A stretch of 64,000 nt of DNA from NCBI GenBank assembly GCA_036245805.1, contig BTRK01000001.1, forward strand, positions 1,426,001 through 1,490,000. Reading direction: 5' to 3'. The notes below the pieces were generated by a model that ran no database searches, was not told the origin of the DNA, and worked only from the letters and a program-made list of their open reading frames with translations. Below are positions 1 through 10,700 of this stretch, piece after piece (position 1 is the stretch's first letter; every line of letters starts with the position of its first letter). The position numbers and the translations under genes were made by a program. Source of the stretch: Pristionchus mayeri (taxonomy: Eukaryota > Nematoda > Chromadorea > Rhabditida > Neodiplogasteridae).

Positions 1-255
1 CATGATTACGTTCTCCTGGACACCTCTAGTCTCTATTCGATTGCTCCTCTCACTCGTAGTCTCCCTGACTCTTACAGTCTTCGCATTGCTCTGCCATTCG
101 TTGGTCCATCTTCCATAACTTCTTGTGCCACTCGTTTACTAACGCTCTGGAATTCTCTTCCCAACCAAATAGTTACCATGCCCCGTATCCCTTTCCGTCG
201 CCTTATGAAAAATTCTCCCATGCATGTCCTCCGCTCTTCCAATATAAGAATGTAA
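1..255 (+). pseudogene. Non-LTR retrotransposon reverse transcriptase, 3' end fragment
   Basis: Frame 1 is open from the window edge for 84 codons to a TAA at 253-255. The residues around 49-62 (CATRLLTLWNSLPNQI) match the pattern seen at the extreme C-terminus of many non-LTR (LINE, jockey/CR1/RTE-like) polymerases, where a basic stretch is followed by LWNSLP and then a short basic tail. The catalytic domain would lie outside the window, so this is only the end of an element or a 5'-truncated copy. The next 120 bp, ending in an AT-rich stretch near 360-385, are probably its 3' untranslated tail. The family is assigned from motif memory; whether this copy is intact upstream cannot be seen. 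A shadow reading frame at 123-377 is ignored. Confidence 0.6.
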
Positions 256-390
256 CACGGACTGCCACACAATCCCCACCCACACGCTCGCCCGAGGCCA
301 CAATACCACCTGATCTCCCTTCTCCAACGCCTTCAAGGCATAATCTATCTCATATCATGATGGTAAATAAAGTATAAGTATAATCATACT

Positions 391-640
391 AGCCGTTGGC
401 TACCGCCAACGGCCTTGTCTTGAAGACCGCACAGTCGCTTCGCGATGGGATGGATCGTTACGTTAAAAAGCGACGAATTATGAAGGGGAGGGAGATAATA
501 CAAATAGCGAGCCAGATTCTGCCCACGAGAAATAGCAAAAATCCCCTAGTTTTGTCGATGGTCTCTATTCTATCAAGGCACTAAGTAGGAAACGCAAATC
601 ACGAAAACAAACCAATCGCTCCGCGCCCAATAAAATTCTC
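391..640. other. Unassigned repeat-like DNA
   Basis: This stretch opens with a short hairpin (CCGTTGGC/GCCAACGG, 393-412). On the minus strand the hairpin is followed directly by CTAG, as at Helitron 3' ends, but no matching TC end was found. The AATCGCTCCGCGCC block near 612 is shared in inverted form with the repeat at 20240-20545. No gene is supported. Confidence 0.3.
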
Positions 641-1020
641 GAGATAAACCTTCCGTTGGAAGGTCGCGTATCCCGTCTGATTGAATTTTTTTCGCAATAT
701 CTCAATTCAATGAAAGGATTGAGATCCTTCCATTCAAAACAATCAACTCAATAAAAGTCACGGGATCAACATCCAAAATTCGCTCACTATTCTTGACATT
801 CTTACATGTTATAATACGGATTATTAAACTATCACAGATCAATTAATTTCATACGTAAGTCCCTGTTGATCTGTTGATCCCGGAACTTTTATTGAACTGA
901 TTGTTTTGAATAGAAGGATCTCCATCCTTTCATCGAATTGAGTTTTTGCGAAAATTCACAAAGCTATTGACTTTGCTTGCAAAGACAGGATACCCCACCT
1001 TCCCACGGAAGGTGGATATT
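629..1020. repeat. Foldback repeat (family with GGGATCAACA)
   Basis: The left arm (about 645-781, containing AAAGTCACGGGATCAACA) pairs with the right arm (about 870-1016, containing TGTTGATCCCGGAACTTTT), leaving a loop of about 90 bp. The outer segment CTTCCGTTGGAAGG pairs with CCTTCCCACGGAAGG. A diverged relative lies at 20240-20545, so this is a family rather than a chance hairpin. No coding capacity. Confidence 0.6.
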
Positions 1021-1164
1021 GATTAGGCTGAGTATTTTCCACAATCCAACGAAAGTATTTTCCGGAAACCTGCCAATGCCTATGTATCTTGTAAATACAA
1101 CGACCTTCTTGAGGTTATATATTTTTATGCTGTAAAACGGTAAAACGTTTGCTAAATTTCGCAG

Positions 1165-4100
1165 GATTCGGCGGTGGATACTAGCCACCGTTCGCTCGAG
1201 GCGTACGTTTGTCATGAAATGCAATCTGCTGCCGAATCAGCGGCAAATGATATGTTACATCCGACAGCTGTGACTTCACACTCAGCGGAGTTACTCATGG
1301 TATATTTTCTGTCACTGGTCTTTGTGAAAACATACTTCACTATATCGTCATGTAGTGGAGGAATTGTAATCTTAAAATTATATTGAGTGGCATATACTTG
1401 TGTCATTAAAATATATTGGTGTGATATTAAGTCACATATTAATTGGGCGCTGTTAAAAGTATATTAATGATTCAAGGCGGAGCTCCCGAGGATTGTACAG
1501 ATTGCAACTCCGTTGCTTTCAAGTCTCTGGTCGGACGTTAGTATATTTATTATTTATTTGAGCCATAGTCAGTGGTCGAAAGGGTAGGTCACAAATGTTG
1601 TAAAAAGTGGGCACTTTTTAAAATTTTGATAAGAAATCGTTGAAAATGGGTACGTTTTTGTTAAAATTAAAGTTAAAGTTTTAGTTTTAGTTAAAGTTTT
1701 TGGTAAAATGGGTACAAAATTAATTCAAAAAGTGGGTACTTTTTCTACTTTTACACTGGTCTGAACTCTAAAAACCGGGCACGTTATGTCATTTTGGACC
1801 TACTTTTCGACCACTGGCCATAGTTATTGATTGTGATCATTTATTTACAGGAGAAGCTTAATTCTATGGATGAGGTTTTGGTGCACATGGAGGAGATGCT
1901 AAAAAGCCGGAAAGAATACTTGAAATTGGGGGTAAGAAGAGGGTTATTAGGAGTAAGTATTTTAACAATGCAGGAGCTTATGCGTTGTTTACTAATCGAG
2001 CCGCTCATGTTGATTTTCTCCGTGGAAGACGACGACCGGAAGGTTAGGAAAAATCGTTCAAAAGGGTTGTATTGAAGTTTTGAGTAGGTTGGACTAACAA
2101 TATCATTTTTCATAACTTTGATGGAGAGGCTGTATTTTTTAAAACTTTTATGATTAATTTTATCTCACTGCCATTACTGATTAAATTTCAGAAGGCGCAT
2201 CTCACTGAGGAGTTCAATCGATTCCGTGACAGACTAATGCAAGATGTACAAATTGGAAACATTGAGGTCGGAGATACGATTAGGAAACCGAGAAGAGAGA
2301 CAGCTACTAAAAAAGGTACTTCTCGTTCGATCAATAATCTATTATGCAGATGGCCATCACTATGATAACTAAGCTTTTCTAGACTTCGTTAATATATAAT
2401 TTTGAATATCTCCAGATTCCTTATTTCAGATAACAAAGTCACATTTATCATAATTCGTGGTCTAATATCACGCCTCTCACGAGAGAATCGGGACAAAAGG
2501 ACCATATCGTGGTACATTCGTAAAAGTCGATTTAGAGTTTTTGACAGTTCTAGGGGTAATCCATGGTTCTGAATCCGATTCCGGGTCGAGCAGCTGCCTA
2601 TCTCGATCTGCGACTGCAGCAGCTTGTTGCAAAGTTTTGAAACTCACACTTCAGACCCTCAGAAAATACCTTAAACGTGCATCAATTAGGATGAAATTTG
2701 GCATATAGGCATCAATAGTGATCAGTTATGACTTCCCTGAGCCATTTTGAGGTAGGTCAAAATAGGACGGCTGAGCAGTTTTTGTTGAATAACTTTATTA
2801 GTTCGAAACATAAAAAAAAACCATACAAGACCAAATGGCAAAAATCTGAAAAAAATCATGAAGATGCAGAATTGAATTCTCTAAACGATGCAAAAAATTG
2901 GAATGTTTATGTTTCGAACTAATAAAGTTATTCAACAAAAACTGCTCAGCTGTCCTATTTTGACCTACCTCAAAATGGCTCAGGGAAGTCATAACTGATC
3001 ACTATTGATGCCTGTATGCCAAATTTCATCCTTATTGATGCACGTTTAAGGTATTTTCTGAGGGTTTGAAGTGTGAGTTTCAAAACTTTGCAGCAAGCTG
3101 CTGCAGTCGCAGATCGAGATAGGCAGCTGCTCGACCCGGAATCGGATTCAGTACCATAAATTACCCCTAGAACCGTAAAAAACGTAAAATCGACTTTTAG
3201 GAATGTACCAGGGTTGTCCTGGTTCTCTCGTGAGAGGCGTGATATATATCAGTAAGAATGCAGGAACGACTGCCAAAAAGCTTCTGGTTGCGGATGTCGA
3301 CGAAACTTGGCTTATGGGTACTATTGGGGGGTTCGAAGAAGGGTTCAAGGCGAAATTGTGCTTATTCACTGGAAATATAAATACCTTTAAAAAACCTGAG
3401 AGCGAGCGATTTTATCGTTCACTTCGAGAGCTTTCGATTTCACTTTTTAAATTTCTGAGTCGACCATTTTGAACTGAGATATGACCAAAAACATAATTTT
3501 CGAAAAAGATCGACTTAGTCCGGGACTCCACTTACTATTTCGACATAACAGTTCGCGAGATATGGAAAATGGTCAGCATGGGTCTCTGCTAATTTTGTTC
3601 GGAGAATCGAATTCAAAAATAATATCGAAGGGGGGCGAAGAAGAAAAATCGATAAATATGGCCAGAAAACACGTTTTCGGCAAAAAAGACCCCGAAACCG
3701 ATATTTTCGGTAGAGGGGAGTGAAGGGTGATAAGACATTTCGAACAAACGAAGTCGAATAATGACGCTTCGAACAAATTTTTTCTCCTAGTTCGAAGTGC
3801 ATTGTTCCAAGTTGATTATTCCGAATTAATTGTTCGAAACGTCCTAGTTCGAACAAGGACTTCGTTTGTGCGAAATGTCTTACCAAAACTGCAGCTGTGG
3901 TCGAAAGGGTAGGTCACAAAAATTGCAAAAAGTGGGCACGTTTCTAAAAATGTAATATGAAATCGCCGAAAGGGGTTACGTTTTTCACAATTTTAACAAA
4001 AATTGCTAAAAAAAATGGGTACGTTTACTACTTTTGCAGTGGTCCGAACTCCAAAAACCGGGCACGTTATGTCATTTTGGACCTACTTTTCGACCACTGC

Positions 4101-5928
4101 AGCTGTGATGTCCGTAGCTAATATATTGAAATTTCAGACATTCTAGATTTGGGTTTGGAATGAAAAGGCGGAGAAATGAATGTGTCCATGAGGCTAATAA
4201 TCTGGAGATGCGTTAATTTGCACCTTTAAAATACTTTTCAATTATAGCTGTGTCAAAGCATGCAAACTACAGCTGTGCTGTCACAGCTGTAGTAGCGAAC
4301 ACATTGAAATTTCAGACGTGAAGTGAAGAAGTTTTTGTAGGTCTCAAAATTTCGCGCAGAATGGTAAAAAAAGTAAGTGGTGCGATAAAAATTGACCGAG
4401 TTACAATACCCTTAAGTGATAGATAAAAAAACCGGTAATCAGCTAAATTGACCAAAACAAGTGGATGTACCTTCTTAGGAACCCTAATAGTACACATAAA
4501 ATAGTTTCGTCGAAATCCGTGAATATATATTTTTTTCTGGTGTCAAAATGGGCTCCTTTTCCTGCATTCTTTCAGAAGGCCCGTGCTATGATATAAAAAA
4601 ATGAATTGTGAATGAATTAATGACAACAATATTTTCCAGCTTCAAAAGATGCCGTGAGTGTAGCGAAAATGGGAAATCACTCCATAAAGGAAGGGAAGGC
4701 AAGAACGAAGATTGAACATAAAGGTAAACCATGACAGTTAGGGATATAATCGCTGAAGGACGATTGGCTCACTCTCCACTTGTATGTCCTTTCTCTCACG
4801 AAACTCTCTCGCCTTGCTCTAACTATATCAGATTTTTTGCTAATCAAAATCGGCTCACCCGATGGTGAGTCAACATCTACCAGCGAGTTCGGGTAACCCT
4901 TATCGACCCGATTAGGACACGTTGATCCCTTCTCTAGTCTAGGGTGATAAGACACTTCGGAAAATCCATCTCGGAAAATTACATTTCGGAAAACGGAAAT
5001 TTTACATTTACAATTAAGTTTTGCGCAAATTTCTTGTTGTTTATAACACGTTATAAGACGCTCCTCATTCGGTTGAGGTTTAAAAAATATTTTCTAACAC
5101 ATTCACGGAATATGACCACAGTACACAGTAATCTGTAGATGTGTATGTCTATAATCTCATGAGGTTTATCTCTTGAATGCTCTAGCGAGACGTTGAATGA
5201 AGTTGTTAAGTTGAAAAATGTTTCCAAATTGTTGCACAGTACTGTATACACCTAGAACAGCGGTGTCTGGCTCATTTCTGACATGGGATTGGTCTGATCA
5301 CACATATCCCGATCTTCACCAAAATTTGAAGCTATACTAAATCGACAACGCTGAATTCAATTACGTTTTCAAAATCTGCGGAATGTGTCGTTGAAAAAAT
5401 CGATATTTTTGCTCTTGAGACGTAAGAAGTTTCTCATGGCTTGGCCAGAACAGCTTCGGTGGCTCAGTGGGACTGCTGCAGTGGTGACGCCCGTGCAACG
5501 TTGGTTCGAACCCGTGCGGCATCAAATCTCTTTTGCTTCTTTTTCATCCTACTCTATCAATGTCAAAGTATGAAAAAAAATTTTAAAATTTTTTTCTTGA
5601 AACCTATTCTTAAATCAATCGACCTGGGAAGCAATAATGTTTCATGATATCCCCATATGTACCACAGGGTAAATATCGATTTTTTCAACGACCTATTCCG
5701 CAAATTTTGAAGACAGCTCTGAAATCAGCGTAGTCGATTTAGTATACCCTCAAATTTTGGTGAAGATCGGAATATGTGTCCTCAGACCAATCCCATGTGA
5801 GAGGTGTTTTCAATGTGTCTGTATTGACCCCCACCCCTGCCGCAGGTGCGAAGTCTTCGTGGGATAACATCGACGAGGCGGAGATTCCAGTAGATTGGGA
5901 CGACGAATGTGCTGCACAGCAGGTATAA
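1165..5928 (+). CDS. Unrecognised helical protein, C-terminal five exons
   Basis: Five phase-consistent exons: 1165-1299, 1851-1931, 2192-2315, 4640-4723 and 5846-5928 (TAA). The acceptors are TTCGCAG, TTTACAG, TTTCAG, TTCCAG and CCGCAG; the donors are GTATAT, GTAAGA, GTACTT and GTAAAC. The visible product is 168 residues. Residues 15-75 are rich in Glu, Met and Leu and look like a helix or coiled coil (for example EKLNSMDEVLVHMEEMLKS). A basic Lys/Arg segment follows, and the tail is acidic (VDWDDE) just before the stop. An in-frame TAA upstream of 1165 means the gene either continues into an earlier exon outside the window or starts at Met 1219 after trans-splicing at 1164. Exon 4 must take the longer form: the earlier GTGAGT at 4654 would break the frame of exon 5. 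I do not recognise the family; small adaptor or complex subunits look like this, but that is only an impression. Confidence 0.7.
1570..1816. mobile_element. Non-autonomous hAT-like MITE with 8-bp duplication
   Basis: The 247-bp element begins CAGTGGTCGAAAGGGTAGG and ends with the near-inverse CCTACTTTTCGACCACTG. It is flanked on both sides by GCCATAGT (1562-1569 and 1817-1824), an exact 8-bp target-site duplication as made by hAT transposases. The inside is AT-rich with no open frame. It sits in the first visible intron of the unrecognised gene; a second copy is at 3899-4098. Confidence 0.85.
2467..3244. mobile_element. Foldback element with ATATCACGCCTCTCACGAGA ends
   Basis: Both halves are near-perfect inverse copies around a centre at about 2856, so the open frames at 2728-2922 (+) and 2798-2992 (-) have the same start and are artefacts of the palindrome. 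The terminal motif ATCACGCCTCTCACGAGAGA recurs at 6291, 29515, 37896 and 40055, which defines an interspersed family. It lies in intron 3 of gene 1. Confidence 0.8.
3245..3720. repeat. Single-arm relic of a foldback family
   Basis: TAAGAATGCAGGAA followed by a block reading GACGAAACTTGGCTTATGG resembles 27140-27230 and the arms of the foldback at 18431-20003. The open frames on both strands here are short and protein-unlike. It is read as a degraded arm of that family. Confidence 0.45.
3724..3892. mobile_element. Short inverted-repeat element
   Basis: The ends GGTGATAAGACATTTCGAAC and TTTGTGCGAAATGTCTTACC are inverse copies, continuing through CGAAGTC/GACTTCG. The inside is rich in TTCGAA. 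A similar left end (AGGGTGATAAGACACTTCGG) occurs at 4941, so it is a family. Non-coding. Confidence 0.65.
3899..4098. mobile_element. Second copy of the hAT-like MITE seen at 1570
   Basis: The interior closely matches the element at 1570-1816 (GGTCGAAAGGGTAGGTCACAAA at the left, GGACCTACTTTTCGACCACT at the right). It is flanked by GCAGCTGT on both sides (3891-3898 and 4099-4106). The left end seems to have lost or changed the first bases, so the boundaries are approximate. Confidence 0.65.
5279..5802. mobile_element. Foldback element with a tRNA-like core
   Basis: The left arm (ATGGGATTGGTCTGATCACA onward) pairs with the right arm ending at 5802 (CAGACCAATCCCATGTGAG); the centre is near 5540. 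A tRNA-like block sits at the centre and is described separately. The element lies in the last intron of gene 1, about 40 bp upstream of the terminal exon. Confidence 0.7.
5452..5525 (+). ncRNA. tRNA-like module (pol III box A and box B), not a functional tRNA
   Basis: GGTGGCTCAGTGG (5458-5470) fits a tRNA D-arm/box A and GGTTCGAACCC (5503-5513) is an excellent box B/T-arm, at normal tRNA spacing. The flanking sequences do not form a seven-pair acceptor stem, so I read it as a tRNA-derived SINE head or tRNA pseudogene rather than a working tRNA gene. Confidence 0.55.
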
Positions 5929-7721
5929 TTTTGTTAATGATCATTCATTAGATTGAAAGCAACCTTAAAAATATTTTAATGCTTTCTTCCTCTACACTCA
6001 CCCTTCAATAATAAGAATTTTCGAAAAAGCTAAACAGAATATGCAGCTATTTGAAATCCCCAAAATCTCGGATGAAAACTCGATAAAGAAAGATTATGCC
6101 TTCTCCTCCAATCACTACGTTCTTCACGTATCCACTATGTGATTTTCCGAAACATCACAGGGCACGGGTGCTTTATCGTTATTTGCCCTGAACCCGCCTT
6201 GTGATTTCTTCGCAAAATTTACAATAGAACAAAACGTTTTTGCACTTCGGCAACTTTTCAATTTACAAGGTCTCGTATTGTAAGTATACCATGCCTCTCA
6301 CGAGAGAAGCGGTACAACGAGTTGACATTGAAAATACACATAGTTCATTTTAAAAGTTTTTTAGTACGGGATTGTTGCATAAGCTCGTACTTGTTTTGAC
6401 TCTATTGCATATTGCAGCTGCATCAGGCTGCTGCAAAGTTGCGACGTGGGTCATAGGCAGTGGTGGGCTAGGAAATATAACGAAAAAATTGTGTGAACCC
6501 CCGGGCCATTTTTGCTTTGCGACCCTCCGAAATGGGGGGGGGGGTCGTTTTGCGACTCCCGGTCTAAGCCGGTCTGTTGGTGAACGGGGGGGGGGGGGGG
6601 GGGGAGTTGCGACCCTGCGGCCCCCTCTCATATTTCAGCAATAAAATTCCAAGGGAAGATTTCTCACAAAAAATCTATTAATTTATTTCCCCCCTCACTT
6701 GCGGGTTTTCTATCATAACATTTCCAGTTTTGATTGTTCAGTTTGAGTCAAAATAGGAAAGTTGTTGTTTACATTTTTGCGCGTATTTTGAGCCCATTGC
6801 CATTTCCGTAGCACACCAGGGAGCTGAAATGCGGTAGAGCCGAATCTGAGACCGGAAAATTCCTAAATAACGGCTCTGAGACCTGTGACCCAAATTTTTT
6901 GGTAAATTGGCTCTAGTATATGTTTCCACTTTAATATGATCTAAATCAAAAAAAAATTAAACTAGGATATTGTTCCCACACGCCTCCACTGACTCGTGAT
7001 GCCTGTGAGGTATAGATAGATAGGTAGATTAGAATCTACGTGCAATTCTACTTCAGGGAAATAGATTTAAGATCCTTAAAACTTTTTCACTGGTCGTTGC
7101 AGGCAGCGTTAAAAACACCGAAAGCCTGCTGTTTTTTTTCGAAAATTCGGGTAAGTCGGGTAAAAATTACCTTTTTAGGAAGCGCAAATACGTTTTTCGA
7201 ATCTTTAGGTATTTAAAATTAATCTAACAACATTGAACATAACAGTGAAATTATTCAGTATTTGTCAGGTGGTTTTTTGAACGATTTTCTAACTCAGCGT
7301 TGAATGGAGTTACGACATTTCAAAGTTTCAAAATACCCAGAGCCGTCTACATCCCAGAACATTATCTTATAAGAGAGGAGAGCAGCTGATATAAATTCCG
7401 TGGATAGTATGATTGTGTAATATATACAATAGTATTAACGATTGGGATGCACAATGAATTCGGTAGATTTTACGATCCTCCGAAAAAAAAATGTAAAAAC
7501 TTATGGGATATATATGGGCACATGCTATATAGGGCTTGTCTAAAATTATATTCCTTACTATCATGAAATTGTTGAATGAAAAATTGTCGTCCTCATTTTA
7601 CGTGGGTCTATATTCCTTTTTTGTTTGTCGCACAGCCTTTAATGAAGGTGCGTTCTGGATATGAAAAAATGTATATGTCAATTGGAAGAATCTGAATTAT
7701 TAATTAATATTATTAATTAAG
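5929..7721. other. Intergenic stretch between gene 1 and the AT-hook gene
   Basis: It holds a fragment with the CATGCCTCTCACGAGAGAA terminal motif (6291-6310) followed by a G-rich segment with G runs at 6533-6543 and 6585-6604. Long open frames over the G runs (6350-6644) are low-complexity artefacts. No AATAAA signal was seen close to the stop of gene 1. No gene is supported. Confidence 0.5.
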
Positions 7722-10700
7722 ATGTCTTCCAAGAGGAAATTGTCATTTGCTGATGAAGACGAAGAGGAAGAGGTGCGAAACGGAAAGGATGCGAAACCTC
7801 CACTGAAAAAGTGAGGAATAAGAAAAAAACGTTTTCACATTATTATTGCGCTACTCCGATACCCAGAGATGAAATACATGCGCTGGGCAACGACAGAATC
7901 CATGGCCTAGTAGTCTAAGGCGCTTGAAATTTGGAAACATGGTGGGAAATGCCGCCTGGGTTCGAATCCCACCTGATGCAAAACATTTTTCCATCCCATC
8001 TTTGCATAACTGCGGGGAGTTCATCAACACCTCATAGTTTGGCAAAACGGTGGACAAAACGGTTTTATAACGGTGGATTCGATCCACATCCCTCTCTACC
8101 TACCATGTTTCCAAAATGAAAACGATTTAAACCACTAGGCCATGTATCCGGCGGTACCCTTTTCATCTCTGCTGATACCTTATAGAGTTCGAGGCAGACC
8201 TCGCAAATCGATTACTCTTGTCGGCCATGATGATCAGGTAGAAGTACGTGAAAGTGGAGAAGAGTTGGTGAAGACCCCCCTTAAAAGGTACGCTAAGAGC
8301 ATAAATTTTTAGCGTCCTAGGTATTTTTTTTCAGTTATGTAGTGGATTCCAGTACCTTGACGTTTACCGACCTCTTTCTTTCTCTCCCCCCCCCCCCCCT
8401 CCCCCGGTCGCTCGCCTTACCTAACACTCACAAGAAGTTATATTTGTGCCTAAATGCCATGAACTCGCCGAAATTCCGGTTATTCTATTCTTGTCTCATG
8501 CTTTCCCGTTTAATCGGACAACTGCTCATATCGACCATTTACTTAGCTATCGCTTTGTGTCTACAGCACTTGCCTTGTAAGATACTCGGAAGATGCGACT
8601 TAAGTGACCTTTACTCAAGTTTTCCCAATTATGAATTTACCCTTTCTGTACCTCAAAAATTATTACAAAATCAATTCTAAACTGTTGAAAGCGCATCAAG
8701 ACATGTCTATAACGTTTAAAATTCAAGAAATTATTCAGAAAATATTAGGTTGTCCGGAAAGTATATGCCATATTTTCAAAACTTTATTTCTTTGGGGAAA
8801 CAATAGCACGAGTTCAATTATACTTGTCCTCACTGTTGGCAATATGTGCCCAATGTACCTTCAATGTATGGATTCCATCCTTATAGAACTCGTCTGGGAG
8901 CGAATCAAAGTATTCCTTGAGTGCAGCCTCGAGTCTTCCATGGGAATTGAATGTCCTATCTGTAAGGGAATGGGGCAGGCCTGCGAAAAGTCAGTAATCC
9001 GACGTAACCAAGCCAGGAGAATACGGGGGGTGCGGGAAAACCATCCATCCGTATCCAGACAGTTCTTAGTTTGAATTGTTTGGAGACATGGGGGGCGGGG
9101 GTTATCGTGCTGACTATAAACTTTCGTGTCGTTCAGGCTTGAACGATCGACTGACTTCTTCATATTACGTAGTTGTGTGACGCACTTGCCCCCAGTAATT
9201 ATCATGCTCAAGGGGAGCAGCTCAAAGATGATCACGCCATTCACTCCACATAACACACTGCTTTTGTAAGGTGCAAGTCAGGTTTGGGGACATCGTGTGG
9301 GGTCTCTCATTCTCCAACCCACTGGGCACTCCTGTGGTTGTTATCGTAGAGTATCCATTAATCATTCCCGGTTATGAACCGGTCCAGCATCAATCCCCAC
9401 CGTGGAGGGTGTCGAGGGTTTCGGAATCATCGACCGGACGGTCAAGGTTGGCTTGGGTCAGGCAATGAGGAATGTATCTGCCGAGTAGTTTCCTTATTCC
9501 AAGGGGTTTCGAGCGTTATTCGAAAGTGCTATGGTTGACTCCAAATGTAACGTCCATTTCAAGGCCAGTTTTAAATAGGTCCGTTCCCACACTTTTCTTC
9601 AACGTGTCCAAACCCGAGGTGTTTTGAGTTATATGGCTGGAAATCTCAAAAATTACCGAAATCATGACATTGATATCGAGAAATATACATGTTTACAACC
9701 TCTATTTCCCACTATTTGGTGATTTTGCAATGTTTAGAACTCATTTACATACAATGGCAAAGAAACAATCTGCAAAAACCTCAATTCTGAAATTTCGATT
9801 TTTCATGACTCGAAAAATCGAAAAATTTCGACTTTTCTATATTTCATATTTTTGCACTATTTTGACTCCTATTGGGTCGTCTACGTGTATCTGAAGGTGC
9901 TTTGATTATAAATGAGGCTAACTACAGTAGTTTCAGGTCAGAATAGAAAATTATCGAATTTCGAAGGTGAGCATCCGTTTAGGTCAACGCAATAGCCGAA
10001 TTTTGACTGGAATTGATCCAAATATCACCAGATACACTTAGACGACCCAATAGGAGTCAAATTAGTACAAAAATATGAAATATAGAAAAGTCTAAATTTT
10101 TCGATTTTTCGAGTCATGAAAAATCGAAATTTCAGAATTGAGGTTTTTGCAGGTTGTTTCTATGCCATTGTATGTAAATGAGTTCTAAACATTGTAAAAT
10201 CACAAAATAGTGGGAAATAGAGGTTGTAAACGTGTATACTTCTCGATATCAATGTCATGATTTCGGTACTTTTTGAGATTTCCGGCCATATAACTCAAAA
10301 CACCACGGATTTGGACCTTAGCTCTGGGTTGCGCTAAACTAAATCGATATCGTAGAACTCGAATCTGAGCTCAAAAAGTGGTTAAGAGGGGGTCCCCGAG
10401 CCGGTACAATTTATTTTTTTCTTCGAATTTCAGTTTTTCATTTTTTTCATAGGGAATATTGTGAGATTGCGCTTAGTGTCAACAGAAAAGTTGTTCAAAA
10501 TAATTTTCCGGAAATTTTGAGCTCTTTGCGAGCTCTCAAGCGCAGCTGGGAGCTAAAATATGAGCTAAAATAGCCGGAAGCAGAACCGGAAATTCCCTAA
10601 AAGCCGGTTCTGGGAAAATGGCCAACGCCAAAAAGTTTCTCGTCCACAATATACTCTGGAATAAATTTGGCTAGGATGCTGCTGAAAGTTGGGGCTCCTA

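Noticed and set aside
391..412. Helitron 3' end on the minus strand
   Set aside because: Hairpin plus CTAG are present, but no matching TC-type 5' end was found to the right.
3515..3886. 123-codon minus-strand frame
   Set aside because: Crosses a solo foldback arm and a separate MITE; composition is not protein-like.
4640..4653. Shorter version of exon 4 of gene 1, ending at GTGAGT
   Set aside because: The donor is strong, but this end would put the final exon out of frame and hit early stops; the longer exon keeps phase 1 on both sides.
6350..6644. Frames on both strands rich in Pro or Gly
   Set aside because: Produced by G and C homopolymer runs.
8342..8680. 112-codon + strand frame
   Set aside because: Starts in a CT/poly-C low-complexity tract and lies in an AT-hook gene intron without matching splice phases.
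8604..9074. 156-codon + strand frame
   Set aside because: It is the antisense of the mariner transposase relic and contains the terminal repeat; no protein features on the + strand.
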